64,000 bases of DNA from Melampsora larici-populina 98AG31 (lineage: Eukaryota > Basidiomycota > Pucciniomycetes > Pucciniales > Melampsoraceae). The notes beneath the pieces were generated by a model that saw nothing but the letters and a program-made list of their open reading frames with translations, was not told the DNA's origin and made no database searches. How positions within the stretch are numbered: position 1 is the first letter of the stretch; each line of letters begins with the position of its first letter. The DNA lies in NCBI RefSeq assembly GCF_000204055.1, contig NW_006768825.1, positions 257,118 through 321,117 of the forward strand. Direction: 5' to 3'. This document shows, piece after piece, positions 57,668 through 64,000 of the stretch. Position numbers and translations under genes: made by a program.

Positions 57668-59076
57668 TCAAGTGTAACAATCAGTATGGAATCTCGAAAA
57701 AATGTATGCTCCCAGAAATACTTGTATGATAAGAATGAAACAAATTAGACGAACCAAGATTTCATCTGCTGTCAATGGATGAGTGACATGGAATTGTACT
57801 CCAAATATTTCATAAGCTTCAGTCAATTCAGGATCGAGTTCGTTTTCAGTATATTGATATTTGGTGAAGACAATATGTTTTAAATTGAGAAGTTTGTGCC
57901 GATCCTTCGGTAGAGTATATCCTAAAGCCGTCAATAAATAAGCCTGATTTGCATCATTCAACTCTGTAACTATTGTTCTAATATTTTTTGTCATTGGTTC
58001 TCCTAACCAATAGAGGGTTGGGATCGGATGATGATCACATTGGGTCCTGATGACTCTTAAATTTGAAAAGTTAAACTTGATGAGAATCAAAGGAATCTGA
58101 TCAACAAATGACGTCGTAAAGAGACCTTCCAATGTATCTTTGATAGGTTCAAAAACTTGTAATAAACCTTCAGGATCTCGATCAAAATCATGAAGTTCAA
58201 TCATTTTCAAAGAGTTTTTTGAAATTTGAGTGATTTGAGCAAGTGCTTCTACACTATTCTTATCAAACTCAAAGCAAAAGTAACGTAAACTTGTTAAAGC
58301 CGGAGGTTTTAGATCCGAAGTTTTCAGCCATGCATCATGATTGAGTGTTAAATACTCCAGTTTAGGTATCTCTGAGAGTAAAATCGCTATTGACTTCCAA
58401 CGGTTAACTCCATTCTCGGATCCAGTCACCATAGATGAGAGCTCTAATGACTTTAAGTCTCGGATATTTTTGATAGCTTTGATCAAGTTTGAAGAAGCCC
58501 CCATAGAGTTATTAAATCTGATGTGCAAAGTCTTCAGGTTCATACCAAGTAATTCGATCAGTCTTGAGCATTGATTCATTGAAACTGCAGTTGATACTTC
58601 TTGACACGAAGATAAAACAAATGCTACATGTCAATACTTCAAAAGCTCACCCAAGAAAGTCAAGTTAAAGAGCTCTCAATACCTGTTTGTGACATCGTAT
58701 AACCCGCTTGATCTCCATCTTCATCTACTTTTCCTAATTCTTCTTCTAATGAATAATAAACTTGCGAAAAGGAAAGTCTTTCAACAGGGCAAGAAAAACA
58801 AGGCTTGAATAAATCATCATTCCAGTTATCGATGATCGATCTCGCATATCTTGAAGTCTTTATGGTGATCGATTTAAAATAAAATTGTACAACAGCTTTT
58901 GACCAATTCTTTCCAAGTAATCTCAGTTTGATCAATTCCGTGTAAGATGAATTTTTAAGATAACGCTCTGAAGCAGTTGCATCATTCGATTCAGGTTCTT
59001 TTTCCAATTCATCAACAAAGTCTCGTAAGATTTGATTGATGATTTCTATTGGTAATATATTCTTGATTTCATTCAT
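57668..59076 (-). CDS. F-box-like protein with LRR-like repeats
   Basis: Exons (minus): 59076-58683 and from 58584 on; the reading frame ends at 57668, though a GTTCGT at 57754 could be a further donor. Start is the ATG at 59076 (MNEIKNILPIEIINQIL), just before an F-box-like helix pattern (LPIEIINQILRDFVDEL). The rest is Leu-rich with repeats of the form NLKTLHIRFNN, DLKSLELSS and KLEYLTLNHD, then an SLRYFCFEFDKN block, as in basidiomycete F-box/LRR-like proteins that choose ubiquitylation targets via Skp1-Cul1. The F-box match is weak and the substrate unknown. Divergent from the SF3A3 gene with 323 bp between ATGs. Confidence 0.65.
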
Positions 59077-59398
59077 TGTATGTTTGAAAGCCCTTCGAAA
59101 TGAGATCTGGAGTTGATGATCGAGATTATATCCAGCAATGGCATGGGTGTGCTTCACTGTCCTTCAGCAGATTTGATGTTTCAGTCTCTCATGGCATCAA
59201 ATGGCCAAAAAGTTGAAACCCACAAATCAATTGTTCAAACTTTCCTCGACCATATCAGGGCCCGGTACTATCTATAGGGCTCGGACTACTCGGACTTCCT
59301 CTTGGTGCTTCGGACCGAATTTCAACTCAGTTGTCTGGAGCGTTCGATCCGACAGAGATCAAGGACACATCAGCCAATCGAATATCGAATTCTGAAGG
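59077..59398. promoter_or_regulatory. Shared 322-bp intergenic promoter between the F-box-like and SF3A3 genes
   Basis: The two genes are transcribed away from each other and only this stretch separates their start codons. It must hold both 5' UTRs and promoters. I see no clear TATA box in either direction. Confidence 0.6.
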
Positions 59399-61450
59399 AT
59401 GTCTTTCTCTCTGCTAGAGGATGTTCGGGGTACTCATCAGGTTAGTGTGGCTTCTCTCCTTTCTACTGGTTCAAATTCTGACGTTTCTATGAGCTCACCT
59501 TCACAGGACTTGGACCGACTTATGAGTCACCTCACCTCACTTCTCCTTCCTGGCACACCAAAGGTGCATCGCGACCAACTTGTTCAAGCCCATCGAGCTT
59601 CTTACCTCTCTGAACTTATCACCGAACGCGCGAATTCGTTGGTTGAAGTTTATGCCGATCCTGATGGTGAACATTCAACAGAGATCGAACGACTCTCGAC
59701 GGCTGGAGGCGAGTTGACCGAATTCTATGCTAGACTTGGCCGACTGAACGAATATCATAACAAATACCCAAATAGAATGGTGGAAGAGCCGGAGATCGAT
59801 TGGGGTGCATTGGGAGGGGTGGATATAGAGGGTCGTGATTGTGGGTAGTCCTCACTTTGTGTATAGCTTGAGTATTCGACGTAATCTTAAATATCTTCCT
59901 GCTATGATAGTCGTTGACCGGATGTTCACTGGCGAAGAAATGCTTGGGAGGTACCTCGATCTACATATACACCATGACGCGTACAACAACCTCACCCCCT
60001 CTGCCAACAAGCGACTCGCTTACATCGCATACATTGACTCATTTGACAAATTCGACATCCTACCTCGCTCCACAAAGTCTAAAAACGAATATGATATGTG
60101 CGTGAGGGTTTAGCTAAAGAGCAGGTTTAACCTGACCATACTCATTCAACCTTCCTCTTAGATCGTCCAAACACAGGCGGGACAAAGTGTTGAAGGCTCT
60201 GAGATCGAAAAATTCTTAATCTGATTTGTTATTCTTTTTGTCACATTCTTGCGTGGTTATCTAGATACCTGCGGGAGCTGAGAGAATATTTAGTCTCATT
60301 CCATAAACGAATTCGACCTATGCAAGATCTAGATGCCGATTTAGTGGCTGTTAGTACAGAGTTCGAGACCAAGTGGGCTGCTGGGGAAATTCAAGGTTGG
60401 GAGGATCCTACTACAACCACAGCCGGAACTTCTGCAGAAGCTTCCGCAATTTGGTGTGCTGCCTGTAGTAAACACTACTCCAAAGAGACTGTCTATAATG
60501 CCCATCTTCAGTCCAAGAAACACATCCGCGCAGCCGAGCGTCTTACCAGCTCGACTTCTTTCACGAACATTACCGCAACTACTTCCAGCACAAACGGGAA
60601 CATCAATGAGATCCGACGGGCCAAAGATCATGCACTGGCTTTACTAGAGCAAGAAATCGCCATGTTAGGAACCAAACTGACTAGCATTCGTGTGGATACA
60701 AAGGCTAATGTTGAGCGACGGGCTGCGCTTACGGACAAAGAACGACAACAAGAGATTGAGGAACAAGCTGCGCGTGAAGCTGCAGAGCGTGGAGAGGCAG
60801 AGAGGGCGGCTAGAGAGGGTGAACAGGGCGCACAAGGTCTGGAAGAGGACGACGATGAGGCACGTATCTACAACCCTTTGAAGCTTCCGTTAGGCTGGGA
60901 TGGAAAACCGATCCCATATTGGCTGTATAAGCTGCATGGGTTGGGGGTTGAATACAAGTGCGAAATTTGTAGTGACTTTATCTACATGGGCAGGTATGTC
61001 TCGTGTGCTTTGGTTTTTTATCTTCTGCACCCTGATGATGTTTGTCTCTTCCAGGAAAAACTTTGAGCGACACTTTCAAGAGTCGAGGCACGCGTTCGGA
61101 ATGCGTGCGCTCGGTTTACCGAATACTAAACATTTCCACGAGATCACTCGGATTGAGGATGCATTTGCATGTTCGTAGTTTCTTCTATATTTCTAGCTTA
61201 GGGGTGCTCTGTTGACCATTCTTTACTGAGTTGATTGATAGTGGCTGAGAAGCTCAAGTCGGAGGGGCGGGCTGAAATCTTTAGAGATGAGACAATGGAA
61301 GAGCTAGAGGATGACGACGGAAATGTGTACAATCGCAAGGTTAGCAATGAAATTATCACGTTTACAATCATCTACTTCTCATACTGACATTGGTATTGCT
61401 TGGTGCTTGTATAGACATATGAGGATTTGAAGCGACAAGGATTGCTTTAA
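59399..61450 (+). CDS. PRP9: Splicing factor 3A subunit 3 (SF3a60 / Prp9)
   Basis: Component of the SF3a complex of U2 snRNP, needed for pre-spliceosome assembly. Exons: 59399-59440, 59507-59831, 59911-60097, 60265-60993, 61055-61170, 61242-61339, 61415-61450, giving 510 residues (human 501). Early motifs: [53 protein letters not shown]. Then [34 protein letters not shown] (SF3a60 N/mid domain), [21 protein letters not shown] matrin-type C2H2 finger lies at about 249-275 ([20 protein letters not shown]). The C-terminal zinc finger is [19 protein letters not shown] followed by [17 protein letters not shown], the hallmark block. The donor of exon 2 (GTCGTG) is unusual and least certain; acceptor and frame fit well. 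Confidence 0.95.
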
Positions 61451-62920
61451 CCCCTCAAGAAACTTTGTTAAAAAAATTGTCAAACTGGCGAATAGTTCTC
61501 TTCTTGCTCTTGATGATGTCTTAGTAGAATGGTTCCCTTGTTTATCAGAAAGGAAAATAACAGAACAGAGATGTAATAGAACTTTATTTTGTAGGCTACA
61601 AGAATCCAAAGAATGCAAAAGGTGTTATCTCTGAAGGAACTAGATTTTTCTATGATCTATACAGGACTTTTATAGGTTTCCAAAACCGTACTTGTGTTTT
61701 GGCCTGTTATCCTTTCAGTTTGCCTCATAAGACATCAGAGTGAGGTTTTTGCATTAGTCACAGAGCTGGTTTACAGTTACAATGTGTGAATATGACCGAT
61801 TTTTGATGGAGAATAATTCAATTTTCTTGAAGACTTACTGTTATGCTGCTCTAGTGGTTTCTTGACCCAAAGATGAAGAGAGAAAGGATTTGTCTTGAAA
61901 CTACACCAACTTCAACAAAGGAATTAAACTGAAACATTCTATTGCTAGAGAAAAAAAGTCAAATCATAAGGTCTCAAGGTTACAACGAGACCAGATTTCC
62001 CAACAAAGAGAAGTAGGCAGAGTTTGTCAGATCCTTAAACATAGGTCAAACACGCAACATGGCATGATGAATCATGGTCATGTGGAAAAATTATCGCACC
62101 AAAGTCTCCCTCAACCACTTGCGGCTGTGATTAACAACCATCAGTTTTAAACTTCCATATCTACTTTGCTTCACTGATGACATTTTTAGGACTTTTGTGA
62201 GTCATCTGAACTCCTGGCAAGATCCACATACCATGTCTCTTACCGACGGACGCTGAAGGCCCACCTTTGATGGACATTCCCATGAAGTTAACCAAGTTTT
62301 GCTATCGGTTTAAATATCGTGTCTTATACTCGTGGATGGTCAGATAAAGGAAAATTTGTCCTCACTCAAGGGTTCAAAATACCTGTTGTCTTTTTTGAGT
62401 CATGTGTGAGATCAAATAGTCATGATTTACTAAGAAATCTTCTCTAGATTTCAAAATACGAGCCTAAGGAACTGAAAACATAAAAACAAATCGATATAAT
62501 TATTAATTGGAGAGTCAAGAAAAGAAATCCCGTTTCTATCTCCAGGATTCGAAGCTACTGATGTTTGTGACTTGAACAAGTCCGTGAGGGGAAAGAATGA
62601 ATGAATAGACAAATAGATAAAATATTTGGGAATATGATAGGTGAGCTAAACAAATCAGAAAGCCAGTTACACTTTTCCAAGGCTGTGGATATAGATCAGC
62701 TATGTAAGGAGTCATCAAGAATCTCAGACAATTCATATCTAAGCTAAATCCCTTCCTCATCGCTATTTTTCGATTCATCAGTCAAAAATACTGGCGAAGA
62801 CATAGTCTGTTGATCTTGTTGGGTAGCCTTGAACGTCATCCTTTCCAACATCGTACTGTCATACGCCCAGCGCCAATTTCAGCAGACGACCATTATGAAC
62901 TACAAAATCAAGTAAGGTGC
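61451..62920. other. Intergenic, no supported gene
   Basis: 3' flanks of SF3A3 (+) and of the following minus-strand gene. AT-rich; short frames such as 61618-61379 and 62778-62536 (minus) have no domain or splice support. Confidence 0.5.
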
Positions 62921-63858
62921 TCACGCTAGGACCAAGCTTGCGAATACTATCCAACCATTCACAATAACAGCCATCACGGCCCTATAGCTGTGATAGTAAA
63001 GGCTCATACCACTTCCCGCGATTAACCTCTTCACCATCAACTGAGGCAGAGCCGATGTGACGGAAGCATGCCACGTCAACCCAATCACGGTTCCAACTAC
63101 CAGGACAGGTAAATATGCGAAAGTCACAATCGCAAAGTATCGAAAATTCTCCGTCGGGCAGCGATGGGCCAGGCGAAAGACACTACCAAAAATCTAAAAT
63201 AAAGAAGATTCAAATACATGCGTTAGAATTGCAAGAATGGTGAGATTGTAGTACTACAGGAAGAAACTATGCAAGATACTCGTTCAGAATCATGCGTGCA
63301 CTGTATGAAATGATCATGAGTCTTGATTTCAGCTATGTTAGATGGGGAAGAACATGGATCTTTTTGTCTGATTCAAAACTTCAGACTGATTTCATACCTT
63401 GCAGGCAGTATCATTCTAACAAAGGCTCCAGCATCGTTCCTACCCGCGATGTGAAGATAATGCACTTAACTGATGGGAGGATTGCAAGAATTGACACGAC
63501 AATAATCGCGATTCCGGTATCAAGGATAGGGTCTGCATGAAGTATTCCGTGGGGTAGTTGGGTAGCAACTCGAGTCTTGAGTCGATTGAGAAGTTGAAAT
63601 GCGGCAATAGTCAATGCAATTTCGGTCACCGCCAATGATCCGGTCAGGAAAGCGCACGCGACGAGGAAGTGCCTAAGAAATTTTGATTCAAGATTAATTC
63701 TGATGATGAAGTTCATCAATCAAGTAATATGTGGAAAAGTTACTGACTGGCAGTTCTTACTGAGCATTTATGAGTATAAGCGTCACCTGAGACGATACCG
63801 GGATAAAAGATGGATATGAAGCGTGAGACGATAGTTTATTCGCAAGAATGTCAATCAT
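62921..63858 (-). CDS. Small four-pass membrane protein of unknown function, 199 residues
   Basis: Exons (minus): 63858-63761, 63672-63444, 63193-62921; joins INAQ/HFLVAC and FTSR/IFGSV keep frame. Start is the ATG at 63858 (MIDILANKLSSH). Four hydrophobic segments: HFLVACAFLTGSLAVTEIAL, DTGIAIIVVSILAILPSVK, FAYLPVLVVGTVIGLTWHAS and AVMAVIVNGWIVFASLVLA. Both termini are short. The first exon also has a hydrophobic patch (VTLILINAQ) continuous with the first segment. No family recognised. A stop follows the last segment directly; a GTGAGC at that point is probably chance. Confidence 0.65.
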
Positions 63859-64000
63859 GAGTTCAAATGATTAGATGGTCAAAGGATTATATATGTTAAT
63901 TTATGGTTCATCTATTCAAAGCGTAGATATGGATGTAGCGACGTAAATCATTCAAGACTTATGCATTGAGAGTGTCTTGCTCATACCAATGTGGTTCGAT
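63859..64000. other. Window edge; upstream flank of the small membrane protein gene
   Basis: Short AT-rich segment, likely promoter of the minus-strand gene. No further feature can be called. Confidence 0.4.

Noticed and set aside
62893..62920. Extra 3' intron and tiny last exon for the small membrane protein (GTGAGC donor, TTTTGTAG acceptor)
   Set aside because: Reading straight through gives a stop at once after the last membrane segment; splicing would add a single residue, so the simpler model is preferred.

Overview
The window looks like a TE-rich, AT-rich fungal chromosome segment. It is most likely from a basidiomycete and probably a rust (Pucciniales); this lineage is an inference. 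The genes have many short introns (about 50-110 bp, GT..AG) and encode typical fungal proteins (hybrid-kinase phytochrome, Slp1-type SUN protein, ABCD transporter, SIZ/PIAS ligase, SF3a60). They are separated by long stretches packed with transposon debris. One 100-N assembly gap lies at 7524-7623.

Layout. 1-3534: right-hand part of a Ty1/copia retrotransposon on the minus strand (LTR, half-tRNA primer site, gag, protease, integrase); the left side is cut by the window edge. 3.5-5.7 kb: a TIR element with 8-bp flanking repeats and a pogo-like MITE. 6.8-10.8 kb (-): Slp1/SUCO-type SUN-domain gene, interrupted by the gap. 11.5-19.5 kb: a graveyard of nested DNA transposons. It holds a dead pogo/Tigger transposase split by a Harbinger-type MITE and a Mutator-type foldback element, a Harbinger transposase relic, two more 9-bp-TSD elements and several other MITEs. 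19.9-26.1 kb (+): a complete 13-exon fungal phytochrome with every key residue I could check intact. 27-32.5 kb: MITEs and non-coding sequence. 32.56-34.56 kb (+): an unrecognised gene interrupted in frame by a solo LTR.

The right half is gene-rich. It holds a charged SR-like protein (36.1-37.6, -), a peroxisomal ABCD half-transporter (38.3-41.1, -), a SIZ/PIAS SUMO E3 ligase (41.7-43.8, -), a GC-rich MITE (44.3-44.8) and a four-TM protein (45.6-46.5, +). Next come a 1625-residue protein with the architecture of a meiotic chromosome-axis core (47.6-53.5, +), a secreted GH23-like lysozyme/transglycosylase (55.6-57.0, +), an F-box-like protein (57.7-59.1, -), splicing factor SF3A3/Prp9 (59.4-61.45, +) and a small four-TM protein (62.9-63.9, -).

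There is no operon-like organisation. The F-box-like and SF3A3 genes are divergent across about 320 bp. The most interesting items are the intact phytochrome, the candidate meiotic axis protein, the nested foldback elements with exact 9-bp target duplications, and the solo LTR whose removal restores one reading frame. Exon boundaries were derived by hand from splice consensus and reading-frame continuity; no alignment or expression data were available.
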